Shown: in pieces, positions 26,443 to 35,205 of the stretch | Numbering within the stretch: position 1 is the stretch's first letter | Layout of the letters: each line of letters opens with the position of its first letter | Assembly (NCBI GenBank): GCA_913045265.1 | Contig: CAJWQX010000010.1 | Span: forward strand, 1-59,800 | Source of the DNA: UBA11889 sp002313255 | GTDB taxonomy: Bacteria > Pseudomonadota > Gammaproteobacteria > Pseudomonadales > Azotimanducaceae | Direction: 5' to 3' | Length of the DNA stretch: 59,800 nt | Notes under the pieces: model-generated | Told to the model about the DNA's origin: nothing | The model's database searches: none | Seen by the model: only the letters and a program-made list of their open reading frames with translations | Program-made: the position numbers and the translations under genes

Positions 26443-27426
26443 ATGGTCCACATCGCGTTTGTGATCGATCCCCTTGAAACGTTGAATCTAAAAAAAGATT
26501 CGACGCTGGCGATGGTCCGTGCGGCCCAACGACGTGGATGGCAGGTCAGTGTTCTCGAACAAAGTGGGCTCGTATGGGACGGAGAACGCGTCATCGCCCT
26601 GGCCCGCAATTTGCGACTGGAAGAAGGCTTTGTCGAAACGTTAGACCCTGCTCACGCTTGCGCGCAGTGGTTCCTGTGCGGGGAAGAGGAAACATACGCA
26701 CTCGGTGAGATCGATATCGTTATGATGCGCAAGGACCCACCATTCGACATGGACTACATTTATTCGACTTACCTCCTAGAGCGCGGCCAATCCGAAGGTG
26801 CTTTGGTCGTCAATGACCCCCGTAGTCTTCGAGATTGCAATGAAAAGTTCTTCGCTACGAGGTTTGCCAAATATCAGCCCCCTTCCCTGGTTTCGTGTCG
26901 CGAGGATTTGCTATTAGCATTCCATCGCGACCAGGGTGACGTGATCTTTAAAAAACTCGATGGTATGGGCGGAATGAGTATCTTTCGCGCCAGTAAAAAC
27001 GACCCAAATCTTCGGGTCATCATTGAGACGCTGACGGACAACGGCAGGCGTCAAATAATGGCGCAAAGATACATTCCGGAAATCGCCGAAGGAGACAAAC
27101 GTATCCTGTTAATCGACGGTGAACCTCTGCCATACGCACTGGCTCGCATTCCTGCCTCAGGCGAGACTCGTGGAAATCTTGCCGCCGGCGGTACAGGCGT
27201 CGGGCAACCATTAAGTCTCCGCGATAAAGAAATTGCCAAAGCATTAGGGCCCGAACTTCGCGCCCGAGGGTTAACTTTCGTCGGTATCGACGTGATCGGT
27301 GATTATCTGACCGAAGTAAATGTCACCTGTCCAACCTGCGTCCGAGAACTCGATGCGTTTTTTGGATTGGACATTGCGTCAACGCTCCTCGACGCGATTG
27401 AACAAAAACTACCCGAAGCTTCCTAG
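26443..27426 (+). CDS. gshB: Glutathione synthetase
   Basis: ATP-grasp ligase joining glycine to gamma-glutamylcysteine. The 327-residue protein shows VIDPLETLNLKKDST, VMMRKDPPFDMDYIYSTYLLE, NDPRSLRDCNEK, VIFKKLDGMGGMSIFR and EVNVTCPTCVREL (usual form EINVTSPTGIRE). Here the last motif has Cys-Thr-Cys in place of the common Ser-Pro-Thr-Gly pattern, a local oddity in an otherwise standard protein. ATG 26443. It overlaps yqgE by one base (TAGTG). Confidence 0.94.
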   Translation: MVHIAFVIDPLETLNLKKDSTLAMVRAAQRRGWQVSVLEQSGLVWDGERVIALARNLRLEEGFVETLDPAHACAQWFLCGEEETYALGEIDIVMMRKDPPFDMDYIYSTYLLERGQSEGALVVNDPRSLRDCNEKFFATRFAKYQPPSLVSCREDLLLAFHRDQGDVIFKKLDGMGGMSIFRASKNDPNLRVIIETLTDNGRRQIMAQRYIPEIAEGDKRILLIDGEPLPYALARIPASGETRGNLAAGGTGVGQPLSLRDKEIAKALGPELRARGLTFVGIDVIGDYLTEVNVTCPTCVRELDAFFGLDIASTLLDAIEQKLPEAS

Positions 27427-27980
27427 TGATTTCTTCATCCCTTCAGCACCAATTGCTGCTGGCCATGCCCAATCAAACGGGAACCTACTTTGGTAATACC
27501 CTCACGTATATCTGCGATCATAACGAACAAGGGGCGCTGGGCTTGATGATAAATAGGCCTACAGACCTCGCTCTCACCGAACTCCTGAAAAAATTTGACT
27601 GCGCGACCAACGTCGATGCCGACTTGGTCGTCGTAGAGGGCGGACCGGTACAACAGGAACGCGGGTTCGTTCTCCACAGCACCGACGTTCAAACAAGCGG
27701 CAGTATGCCCATCGGAAACGATCTGCTGTTAACAGCGTCGCGGGATATTCTTGAAATAATAGGCACCGGCGACGGCCCAGAGCATTTTATTGTGACCCTC
27801 GGATACGCCGGTTGGGGCGAAGGACAGCTCGAGAGCGAATTGGCAGACAACGCCTGGTTAACGGTCCCGGCCACCAACGAAATCCTATTCGACACACCTT
27901 TTCATAAGCGCGTTGATGTCGCGGCAAAGTCCCTAGGCATAAATTTTCAGTTGATGTCGCCTCATTTAGGCCACGCCTGA
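27426..27980 (+). CDS. yqgE: UPF0301/DUF179 protein YqgE
   Basis: A 184-residue cytoplasmic protein of the UPF0301 family. Visible signatures are LQHQLLLAMPNQTGTYFGNTL (N-terminal), GALGLMINRPT, VVEGGPVQQERGFVLHS, and the GYAGWGEGQLESELADNAWL motif (given in part). Its role is unproven. GTG 27426 overlaps the gshB stop. The gshB-yqgE-ruvX order is conserved in Gammaproteobacteria. Confidence 0.92.
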   Translation: MISSSLQHQLLLAMPNQTGTYFGNTLTYICDHNEQGALGLMINRPTDLALTELLKKFDCATNVDADLVVVEGGPVQQERGFVLHSTDVQTSGSMPIGNDLLLTASRDILEIIGTGDGPEHFIVTLGYAGWGEGQLESELADNAWLTVPATNEILFDTPFHKRVDVAAKSLGINFQLMSPHLGHA

Positions 27981-27982
27981 TT

Positions 27983-28387
27983 TTGGCGATCCTTGCGTTT
28001 GATTATGGCAAGACCTGGATCGGCATCGCAGTCGCCGAGCCGCGTCACGGGACTGCCACTCCCTTAACTACAGCACGAGCAAAAAAAGGTCGGCCTAGTT
28101 GGGCAACGATCGATCCGATTGTCGCGCAATGGGAACCCGAGACACTGGTGGTCGGCTTACCCCTTAACATGGACGATACCGAATCCGAAATGTCGGTCGA
28201 ATCCAGGCGTTTCGGAAGCGATCTTGGCAAACGGTACGGAGTTCGAGTCCAATTCGCCGATGAGCGGCTATCGTCGTTCGAAGCCATCGATCGTACTCGT
28301 GGTGGGAAGACATCGAATCATGCGATGGCCGCAACAATTATTGCCGAAACATGGTTAAGCACACTGCAGGAAAACCAACCTGATTAA
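27983..28387 (+). CDS. ruvX: Putative pre-16S rRNA nuclease YqgF/RuvX
   Basis: RNase H-fold nuclease implicated in 5' maturation of 16S rRNA. The 134-residue product has AFDYGKTWIGIAVAE with the catalytic Asp, VVGLPLNMDDTESEM, FADERLSSFEA and the C-terminal Asp-containing region near A-AAIIAETWL (here ATIIAETWL). The start is TTG 27983, two bases after yqgE. The family GxDxG pattern here reads DYGKT, as usual. Confidence 0.92.
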   Translation: MAILAFDYGKTWIGIAVAEPRHGTATPLTTARAKKGRPSWATIDPIVAQWEPETLVVGLPLNMDDTESEMSVESRRFGSDLGKRYGVRVQFADERLSSFEAIDRTRGGKTSNHAMAATIIAETWLSTLQENQPD

Positions 28388-28452
28388 GCTATTTCAAAAC
28401 GTGAGGATTAAACTTTGCCAAACCATATTGAAACGACTCATCGAAATCGAAA

Positions 28453-29148
28453 GTGATCCACGAACAAATACAAATGGTTCACCATGCAATTAAAGTTGCT
28501 TGCGATAGTAGTGGTCGAGGCAACGGCTCTGTGCGCGTGTTAGCGGTCTCGAAGACTCGAAGCAGTGCCGAGATCCGCCTCGCATACGATTCGGGCATCG
28601 AAAACTTTGGCGAAAACTATGTTCAAGAAGCGGTCCAAAAAATACATGAACTACGGGATCTGCCGCTTACTTGGCATTATATCGGAGGAATTCAATCCAA
28701 TAAGACCAAGGACCTGGCTCGATACTTCCAGTGGGTCCACAGTATTGATAGAGCGAACATCGCGTCCCGACTTAACGCTGCCAGGGCCGAGTTTCGGCCC
28801 AACAATCCATTAAACGTGTGCTTGCAACTTAACCTCGATGAGGAGGTTCAAAAATCAGGGGTATCAGCACGAGACGTGGAAGAGCTACTACGACATACCA
28901 AGCAACTAACGCACCTACGCGTCCGAGGTTTTATGACCATCCCAAAACCAAACTCTGACAGCTCTTTCATCCAAGAAGGATTTCGCCAAGCAGCAGAACT
29001 ATTCCGAAAGTACCGCGATATTGGCGACGATAATTGGGACACTCTTTCAATGGGCATGTCCAACGATTTCGCTATCGCGGTGGCAGAGGGCGCAACCTTA
29101 TTGAGACTGGGAACAGTTCTCTTTGGGCCAAGAGGATCACTGCAATGA
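28453..29148 (+). CDS. yggS: PLP homeostasis protein YggS
   Basis: PLP-binding alanine-racemase-like barrel without catalytic partner, involved in PLP and amino-acid homeostasis. The 231-residue protein has VLAVSKTRSS with the PLP Lys, ENFGENYVQEAVQK, WHYIGGIQSNKTK, and the phosphate-binding end LSMGMSNDFAIAVAEGATLLRLGTVLFG (in part). GTG 28453. Its stop overlaps proC (ATGA), the near-universal yggS-proC neighbour pair. Confidence 0.94.
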   Translation: MIHEQIQMVHHAIKVACDSSGRGNGSVRVLAVSKTRSSAEIRLAYDSGIENFGENYVQEAVQKIHELRDLPLTWHYIGGIQSNKTKDLARYFQWVHSIDRANIASRLNAARAEFRPNNPLNVCLQLNLDEEVQKSGVSARDVEELLRHTKQLTHLRVRGFMTIPKPNSDSSFIQEGFRQAAELFRKYRDIGDDNWDTLSMGMSNDFAIAVAEGATLLRLGTVLFGPRGSLQ

Positions 29149-29960
29149 GCAATCAGATTGCCTTCATTGGTGGAGGCAACATGGCATACGCATTGGCGAT
29201 TGGCCTTCTTGGTGCGGACAGACCCCCAAGCGTCATCGTTGCTGACCCAATCGCATCCCAACTCGACCGCTTCGCGAAATCAGAAATCAAAACCACTGCG
29301 GATAATAAACGCGCTGTTGCCGGCGCAGACGTCGTTGTATTGGCCGTTAAACCACAGATCATTCGATCGGTCGCGTTAGAAATCGCACCATTAATCACGC
29401 ACCAGTTGGTATTGTCGATTGCAGCCGGTATCCCACTTAGTGCCCTCAACGCTTGGTTCGGTGAGACTGTATCGATCGTGCGCTGTATGCCCAACACCCC
29501 GGCATTAATCGGTGCTGGAATCAGTGGTCTTGTACGAAATACCCGAACCACCGACCCTCAAGCGGAGTTGGCACACCGTATTCTCGTTTGCGTGGGTGAC
29601 GTATTGTGGTTTAAAGAAGACGCTGACCTAGATGCAGTTACCGCGATTTCGGGAAGCGGACCTGCCTATTTCTTTTACCTGATCGAGTCCATGATTAAGG
29701 CAGCTATCGAACTCGGCTTGATTCCTGAAATCGCGCGCAAACTCACTCTAAAAACTGCGCTAGGTGGGGCTAAGATGGCAATAAGTAGGGATGAGGACCT
29801 CGAGATACTTAGACAGAATGTGACGTCGCCGGGGGGAACTACAGAGAGGGCGATCGCCGTCTTTAACCGCGAAGACATGCAAGGGACGATCGTTCGCGCC
29901 ATCTTTGAAGCTCGCGAACGTTCTATTGAGTTATCACAAGAGGTCGATAATGATGCTTGA
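29145..29960 (+). CDS. proC: Pyrroline-5-carboxylate reductase
   Basis: Last step of proline synthesis, using NAD(P)H. The 271-residue protein has the N-terminal IAFIGGGNMAYALAIGL loop, VVLAVKPQ, RCMPNTPALIGAGISGL, and the C-terminal VTAISGSGPAYFFYLIES and VTSPGGTTERAIAVF motifs. ATG 29145 overlaps yggS; upstream open codons lie inside yggS. The last codons overlap yggT by 11 nt. Confidence 0.96.
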   Translation: MSNQIAFIGGGNMAYALAIGLLGADRPPSVIVADPIASQLDRFAKSEIKTTADNKRAVAGADVVVLAVKPQIIRSVALEIAPLITHQLVLSIAAGIPLSALNAWFGETVSIVRCMPNTPALIGAGISGLVRNTRTTDPQAELAHRILVCVGDVLWFKEDADLDAVTAISGSGPAYFFYLIESMIKAAIELGLIPEIARKLTLKTALGGAKMAISRDEDLEILRQNVTSPGGTTERAIAVFNREDMQGTIVRAIFEARERSIELSQEVDNDA

Positions 29961-30516
29961 GCCAATCGTATTTGTTGTGCAACTGGTGTTGAGCATTTTC
30001 GCATTCCTTTTCTTAATGCGGTTTGTCCTGCAGGCGGTACACGCCGATTTCTACAACCCGATTTCGAGCGCGATTGTCCGTTTTACAAATCCCATATTGC
30101 TAGTTGTCCGGCAAGTCCTACCAACCTACAGGAACTTAGATTTAGCGTCGTTTGGCGCTACGTTGATCGCCTACACACTCGCCGACCTCACCAATATTTT
30201 TTCCCGCGGCGAAATTGAAACTATTGATTGGTGGAAATTGACCCGTTTCGAGCTGTACCAAACCCTTGATCTGCTCGTCTCAATTTTTCTCTTCACGATT
30301 TTCATTTCGATTGCACTGAGTTGGCTTGTTCAGTTCGGCATCATCCATGGGTCGCGATCCCCAGCGACGACGTTACTCAATCAAATTTGCGAACCGGTAC
30401 TGCGTCCAGCAAAAAAATTGTTGCCGCCAGTCAGCATGATCGACTTATCACCAATGATCACCATCGTCATTCTTTGGATAATTCAACGATGGCTTCTACC
30501 TGGGTTGCTCTTGTAG
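29950..30516 (+). CDS. yggT: YggT family membrane protein
   Basis: A 188-residue integral membrane protein with two YGGT repeats, each of about two transmembrane helices. The first runs from the N-terminus through FLMRFVLQAV and ends near DFYNPISSAIVRFTNPIL. The second holds SIALSWLVQFG and LLNQICEPVLRPAKKLLPP and SPMITIVILWIIQRWL. Its role is not established. Start at ATG 29950, or ATG one codon later, within the proC end. It sits in the conserved yggS-proC-yggT-metX series. Confidence 0.9.
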   Translation: MMLEPIVFVVQLVLSIFAFLFLMRFVLQAVHADFYNPISSAIVRFTNPILLVVRQVLPTYRNLDLASFGATLIAYTLADLTNIFSRGEIETIDWWKLTRFELYQTLDLLVSIFLFTIFISIALSWLVQFGIIHGSRSPATTLLNQICEPVLRPAKKLLPPVSMIDLSPMITIVILWIIQRWLLPGLLL

Positions 30517-30600
30517 TTGATACCCTTCGCGTTAATTGGTGCTTAGCCAAGGGGTGTTTTAGACTCCGCGTCCGATTTTCGGTATTGGTTCGTATTCTGT

Positions 30601-31749
30601 ATGGCCTCAGAGATACCCGACAACTCCGTTGGGTTGGTCAAGCCACTATCCCACCGGTTTGACTCGTCGATTACGCTGCAATCCGGTGCGAAATTACCTG
30701 GATTTGAACTCGTATATGAAACCTATGGGAGACTCAACGAAGAACGTAATAACGCTGTTCTAATCTGCCACGCTCTATCCGGACACCATCACGCCGCTGG
30801 CTATCACACTCGCGAAGACACAAAACCAGGATGGTGGGACAACTGTATCGGTCCCGGCAAACCTATCGACACCGATCACTTTTACGTGTTGAGCCTGAAC
30901 AATCTCGGTGGCTGCCACGGAACCACCGGACCGACTTCTATTAATCCCGATACAGGCGAGATCTACGGTCCCACTTTCCCCACTGTAACCGTTAAAGATT
31001 GGGTCCAAACCCAACACATGCTTGCGCAAACGCTTGGGATCGATAAGTTCGCCGCCGTCATCGGGGGAAGTCTCGGCGGCATGCAGGCAATGCAATGGAC
31101 CATCGATTACCCCGATCGAGTGGCGCACGCCCTACTCATCGCATGCACACCAAAGCTTTCCGCACAAAACATCGCCTTCAATGAGATTGCGCGGTTCGCT
31201 ATTTCCAGCGATCCAGAATTTAACGGCGGGCACTACCAAACAAGGGGAGTAAATCCCGAGAGAGGCCTTGGATTGGCACGAATGGTCGGTCACGTCACCT
31301 ATCTTTCCGACGACGCGATGGGCGACAGATTTGGTCGAGAGCTGAAGTCTGGCGATATTGCGCTAGGGCAGGACGTTGAATTTCAGGTAGAAAGTTATCT
31401 TCACTATCAAGGGGAAACATTCTCGAAATTGTTTGACGCTAATACGTACATACTTATGACTCGAGCACTCGATTATTTCGATCCCGCTCGTGAATTCAAC
31501 GATGACCTAGTTAGAGCCCTCGCCAATGCAAAAGCGAAATTCTTGGTTGCTTCCTTTACCTCGGACTGGCGATTTGCCCCGGAACGCTCCGATACAATCG
31601 TTGACGCGCTCATCGCCGCCGGTAAAGATGTAATAAGCACGACTATCGAATCGACCTTCGGGCACGATTCCTTTCTATTACCGATACCCCGTTATTTTGG
31701 CGTTTTACACGCCTACATGGGCCGCATCGCGCGGGAACGTGACTTATGA
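30601..31749 (+). CDS. metX: Homoserine O-acyltransferase MetX
   Basis: Alpha/beta-hydrolase acylating homoserine at the entry to methionine synthesis. The 382-residue protein has LVYETYGRLN, LSGHHHAAG, LNNLGGCHGTTGP, the nucleophile elbow GGSLGGMQAMQW with catalytic Ser, SFTSDWRF and the catalytic His in STFGHDSF. In Gammaproteobacteria that pair metX with metW, this enzyme generally uses succinyl-CoA, so homoserine O-succinyltransferase is likely, but acetyl-CoA use cannot be excluded from motifs alone. ATG 30601. Its stop overlaps metW (ATGA). Confidence 0.93.
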   Translation: MASEIPDNSVGLVKPLSHRFDSSITLQSGAKLPGFELVYETYGRLNEERNNAVLICHALSGHHHAAGYHTREDTKPGWWDNCIGPGKPIDTDHFYVLSLNNLGGCHGTTGPTSINPDTGEIYGPTFPTVTVKDWVQTQHMLAQTLGIDKFAAVIGGSLGGMQAMQWTIDYPDRVAHALLIACTPKLSAQNIAFNEIARFAISSDPEFNGGHYQTRGVNPERGLGLARMVGHVTYLSDDAMGDRFGRELKSGDIALGQDVEFQVESYLHYQGETFSKLFDANTYILMTRALDYFDPAREFNDDLVRALANAKAKFLVASFTSDWRFAPERSDTIVDALIAAGKDVISTTIESTFGHDSFLLPIPRYFGVLHAYMGRIARERDL

Positions 31750-32342
31750 GAGAAGATCTTAGAATTATCGCAAACCTTATTAAGCGCGACGCCCGTGTAC
31801 TCGATCTTGGTTGTGGTAGCGGTGAATTGTTGGAGCATCTGGCACACGCCAAGAACATTCTAGGCTACGGAATCGAAAACGACGCAGACGAAATCGCTGC
31901 TTGTATCCAGCGAGGGATCAACGTCGTCGAACACGATCTAAATGAAGGTCTACAACGCTTTACCGATAAAAGTTTTGATATGGTGGTGATGACCGAGACA
32001 CTTCAAGCTATCGATTCTCCGCACCAATTGCTTGACGAGATGTTACGAATAGGCGAAGAGTGCATCGTAACGTTCCCTAACTTCGGCTACTGGGGACACC
32101 GTGTGCGAATGCTTACCAGTGGCAACGTCCCGGTATCCCAGCCAATACCTCACCGCTGGTTTGATACCCCAAATATTCGACCCTGCACGTTTTTGGATTT
32201 CGAACAACTCTGCGAAGAAAAGGATCTACGTGTTATCCAGCGACTAGTCTTTAGTTCTTCTTACAAGACAGGCTCCCTAATGAAGCGGTTCCCAAATCTT
32301 TTCGGCGCAATTGCGTTCTATCGACTCGGCCGGGCGTTGTGA
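31746..32342 (+). CDS. metW: Methionine biosynthesis protein MetW
   Basis: A 198-residue Rossmann methyltransferase-like protein. It has LDLGCGSGELLEHL, VVEHDLNEGLQRF, FDMVVMTETLQAI and VTFPNFGYWGHRV followed by RWFDTPNIRPCTFLDFEQLC, all typical of MetW. MetW supports MetX activity in related bacteria. ATG 31746 overlaps the metX stop. A 131-nt gap with no gene separates it from rdgB. Confidence 0.94.
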   Translation: MREDLRIIANLIKRDARVLDLGCGSGELLEHLAHAKNILGYGIENDADEIAACIQRGINVVEHDLNEGLQRFTDKSFDMVVMTETLQAIDSPHQLLDEMLRIGEECIVTFPNFGYWGHRVRMLTSGNVPVSQPIPHRWFDTPNIRPCTFLDFEQLCEEKDLRVIQRLVFSSSYKTGSLMKRFPNLFGAIAFYRLGRAL

Positions 32343-32473
32343 AACAACCGTGTTATGCCTTTTGGTTAGACCTGAAAAATCTCTCGAAGCTAACTCAAAT
32401 TTAATGGCCGCCATAATTCAAGCAGGTCTCGCATTTTTTTCTCGGCGTCATTGAAAAGCATTAAGGTGAGGGG

Positions 32474-33079
32474 ATGCGTTTTCAAACCGCCGTACTAGCT
32501 AGTGGTAGTAAGGGCAAGCTCGACGAATTCAAGCTGTTACTCTCGTCCATCGAATTCGAGCTGAGACCACAATCGCACTATAAGATAGACGCCATCCCTG
32601 AAACCGGCGCTTCGTTCCTAGAAAACGCTCTGCTCAAGGCACGACACGCAAGTCGACTGACGTCGTTACCGACACTGGCGGACGATTCGGGGTTAGTGGT
32701 CCCATCGTTGAATGGCGCTCCAGGCATTTATTCGGCTCGCTACGCCGGCACGTCCGCGAACCCGGAAAAGAACAACTTGAAGCTTTTAGAAGCCCTTCGC
32801 AACTCCGAAAGTCGGCGGGCGTATTTTTTTTGCACACTCGTTTTTCTTCTTCACTCAGAAGACCCAACGCCTATCGTGGCTTTTGGCGAGTGGCATGGAA
32901 ACATTGCGGATGAGGCGAAAGGAAATAACGGTTTTGGTTACGATCCTCTTTTTGTAGCCAAAGGCTTCCAAATAACAGCCGCGCAGATGGAGCCAGAATT
33001 AAAGAACCGCTTAAGCCATCGCGCCATTGCCTCAACAAACCTCATTCGGTCAATTCAAGATCGGCGAGCACAGATTTAA
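32474..33079 (+). CDS. rdgB: XTP/dITP pyrophosphatase
   Basis: House-cleaning enzyme that removes ITP, dITP and XTP. The 201-residue protein has LASGSKGKLDEFKLLL, TGASFLENALLKARHA, LADDSGLVVPSLNGAPGIYSARYAG (in part), EWHGNIADEAKGNNGFGYDPLF (in part) and the end LSHRAIA. ATG 32474 follows a GGTGAGG site. Its stop shares a base with the hemW start (TAATG), the conserved rdgB-hemW pair. Confidence 0.95.
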   Translation: MRFQTAVLASGSKGKLDEFKLLLSSIEFELRPQSHYKIDAIPETGASFLENALLKARHASRLTSLPTLADDSGLVVPSLNGAPGIYSARYAGTSANPEKNNLKLLEALRNSESRRAYFFCTLVFLLHSEDPTPIVAFGEWHGNIADEAKGNNGFGYDPLFVAKGFQITAAQMEPELKNRLSHRAIASTNLIRSIQDRRAQI

Positions 33080-34173
33080 TGGGTCTCGGCCTCTATACGC
33101 ATTTCCCATGGTGTGTGCGCAAATGCCCCTATTGCGATTTCAACTCACATCCGCTCCATAGCGAACTGGATGAAATAGGTTACGTATCTCGCCTAATGGA
33201 GGACTTCAATTCAGAGCTCGATTCTACCGGACAAAGTATCGACACCATCTATCTAGGCGGCGGAACGCCAAGTTTATTTTCCGCTAACGCCCTCGCTCGA
33301 TTTCTACAATCAGTTGGTCGTCAAAACGTTCCCGAAATTACTATGGAGGCGAACCCAGGAACGCTAGAACACGATGCTTTCGAAGCATATTTGGACGCCG
33401 GAATAACCCGAATTTCGATTGGCGTGCAATCCTTCGACCCTGAACAACTCAAAAAACTCGGGCGGGTTCATAACTCTGATGATGCCTCGAAAGCCGTGGA
33501 AAATGCCCTAACGGCAGGATTTGATAGCGTCAATCTCGACCTCATGTTTGGATTACCGAATCAAAACTTGGATGGCGCCATGGCCGATCTCGAGCGTGCC
33601 ATAAGTTTTGGAACTGACCACCTATCTTGGTACCAACTGACCATCGAACCTCGAACCGAATTCCATCGCCGACCACCTAAATTGGCATCGGATGATCTCC
33701 GGGCCGATATGAACGACGCGGGGAGAGAACTATTGGAGGAAAACGGCTATTCCCAATACGAAGTCTCTGCTTTTGGACGTGACGGCGCTCGTTGTCGCCA
33801 TAACGTGAATTACTGGCGTTTTGGAGACTACGTCGGTATTGGTGCTGGCGCGCATGGCAAGATTGGTCGAGGCGGCAAAATCATCCGCACCATGAAACCC
33901 CGCCAACCAAGGCTTTACCTCGCTGGTGCGCCGACCGAAATCGTCGACGTATCGCACGACGAATTGCCCGTTGAATTCATGATGAACGCCCTCCGACTAA
34001 CTGAAGGCGTCGAAACGTCACTGTTTTCCCAAACAACCGGGCTTTCGTATGAAGTTATTTCTGACGTCGTTGATCGACTCGTGTCATGGGAACTCATGCA
34101 ACCAGGCCGGCTCCAGGTGACGGAAAGAGGCTACTCCCAACTAAATGCCGTGGTTAGTCAATTCCTCAACTGA
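33079..34173 (+). CDS. hemW: Heme chaperone HemW (radical SAM)
   Basis: Radical-SAM family protein that binds heme for transfer; historically annotated as HemN-like. The 364-residue product has the cluster motif CVRKCPYCDFNSH near residues 12-24 (CxxxCxxCxF, as in HemW), then DTIYLGGGTPSLF, MEANPGTLE, RISIGVQSFD and HNVNYWRFGDYVGIGAGAHG. ATG 33079, overlapping the rdgB stop by one base. It converges on trmB with 46 nt between stops. Confidence 0.94.
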   Translation: MGLGLYTHFPWCVRKCPYCDFNSHPLHSELDEIGYVSRLMEDFNSELDSTGQSIDTIYLGGGTPSLFSANALARFLQSVGRQNVPEITMEANPGTLEHDAFEAYLDAGITRISIGVQSFDPEQLKKLGRVHNSDDASKAVENALTAGFDSVNLDLMFGLPNQNLDGAMADLERAISFGTDHLSWYQLTIEPRTEFHRRPPKLASDDLRADMNDAGRELLEENGYSQYEVSAFGRDGARCRHNVNYWRFGDYVGIGAGAHGKIGRGGKIIRTMKPRQPRLYLAGAPTEIVDVSHDELPVEFMMNALRLTEGVETSLFSQTTGLSYEVISDVVDRLVSWELMQPGRLQVTERGYSQLNAVVSQFLN

Positions 34174-34219
34174 AATCCGTTTACCGAGCATATTTGACCG
34201 ATCCCAGTTCCTAAAAGGG

Positions 34220-34864
34220 TTATCTAACCTTCGTATAACAAAAGTCTTGAACGCAATGCCGAAGCTGTCGGGCGCGCTCCTCGAACTTGGTCGGGGGACG
34301 CAGTGGCCATCGATCCGAGATGCCACCGTGAAGTTCCGGATTACCTTGTAGGGCTTCAACGATCGTTTCGGCGTAGGGTAACCAGTCTGTTGCAAGCCGC
34401 AGCCGTCCACCGGGGTTCAGTTTACTTGAAGCTAAGGTTGCAAATGCCGGGGTTACGAGACGTCGCTTGTGGTGGTGCTTTTTCGGCCATGGATCGGGGA
34501 AAAAAACCATAATCAGCTCGATCGAATTGTCCTCAAGACACTCGAGAACGGATAAAGCGTCGGATTCAACGATGCGTACGTTCTTAATGTTTTTTTGCTC
34601 ACACTGGAGAACAAGCGACCCAATTCCCGGACGATATACATCCACTCCAATGCAATTCCACTCCGGATGACAGCCGGCAAAATGAACAAGTGCTTGACCC
34701 ATCCCAAAGCCAATTTCCATAGCTGTGGGCGCTTGCCGATTAAATACTTCCGCCGCGTCAACAGCGGGGTCCATCAGGAATGGATCCAGACGACTAAGCG
34801 CTCCCAGTTGCGCGTTTGTCATCCGTCCACGCCGACGAATGAAGGTTGGCTTTGAGAAAATCAA
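34220..34864 (-). CDS. trmB: tRNA (guanine-N7)-methyltransferase
   Basis: Makes m7G46 in tRNA. The 214-residue protein has TFIRRRGRMT (family form SFVRRQGR), LEIGFGMGQALVHFA-like MEIGFGMGQALV with the SAM site, FFPDPWPKKHHHKRRLV and ATDWLPYAE. I place the start at TTG 34864, which overlaps the DUF423 stop as TTGA and reproduces the family N-terminus. A later ATG at 34822 would lose the conserved RRxGR region. The frame is open further upstream only as a shadow of the DUF423 gene. Confidence 0.92.
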   Translation of the reverse strand: MIFSKPTFIRRRGRMTNAQLGALSRLDPFLMDPAVDAAEVFNRQAPTAMEIGFGMGQALVHFAGCHPEWNCIGVDVYRPGIGSLVLQCEQKNIKNVRIVESDALSVLECLEDNSIELIMVFFPDPWPKKHHHKRRLVTPAFATLASSKLNPGGRLRLATDWLPYAETIVEALQGNPELHGGISDRWPLRPPTKFEERARQLRHCVQDFCYTKVR

Positions 34865-35199
34865 TTTTCTTGTTTCCAGGGCAGGAGCAGCCAACCTGCT
34901 ACAAGTAGCACTCCACCCAAAGGAGTTAGCGGTCCGAGCCAAACCGGACCGCCCCATGCGATCCCGTACAAACTACCGCTAAACAAGAGTATGCCGATAG
35001 AAAAAATATAGCCCGACCACCGATTAACCCGTTCTGGGACTAAAGCAACAATAAAGATCGCGACGGCATGAATCAGTTGGTATCTAACGCCAATCTCCAT
35101 GGCGGAGCTACCACTTTCAAAGACATGCGACTCAATAGCCCCGGCAATAACGCCACTCGCTCCCAACAATGCTGCAAGCCAAAGCAGCAAGGGTGACAC
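34861..35199 (-). CDS. DUF423 membrane protein
   Basis: A 112-residue protein with about four transmembrane helices and the DUF423/YgdD pattern: an N-terminal LLWLAALLGASGVIAGAIESH, then YQLIHAVAIFIVAL, IFSIGILLFSGSLYG and LTPLGGVLLVAGWLLL. Function is unknown. GTG 35199 lies 6 nt after rpoH, so it is probably transcribed with rpoH and thus under the same control. Its stop overlaps trmB. Confidence 0.87.
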   Translation of the reverse strand: MSPLLLWLAALLGASGVIAGAIESHVFESGSSAMEIGVRYQLIHAVAIFIVALVPERVNRWSGYIFSIGILLFSGSLYGIAWGGPVWLGPLTPLGGVLLVAGWLLLPWKQEN

Positions 35200-35205
35200 G
35201 CGCTC

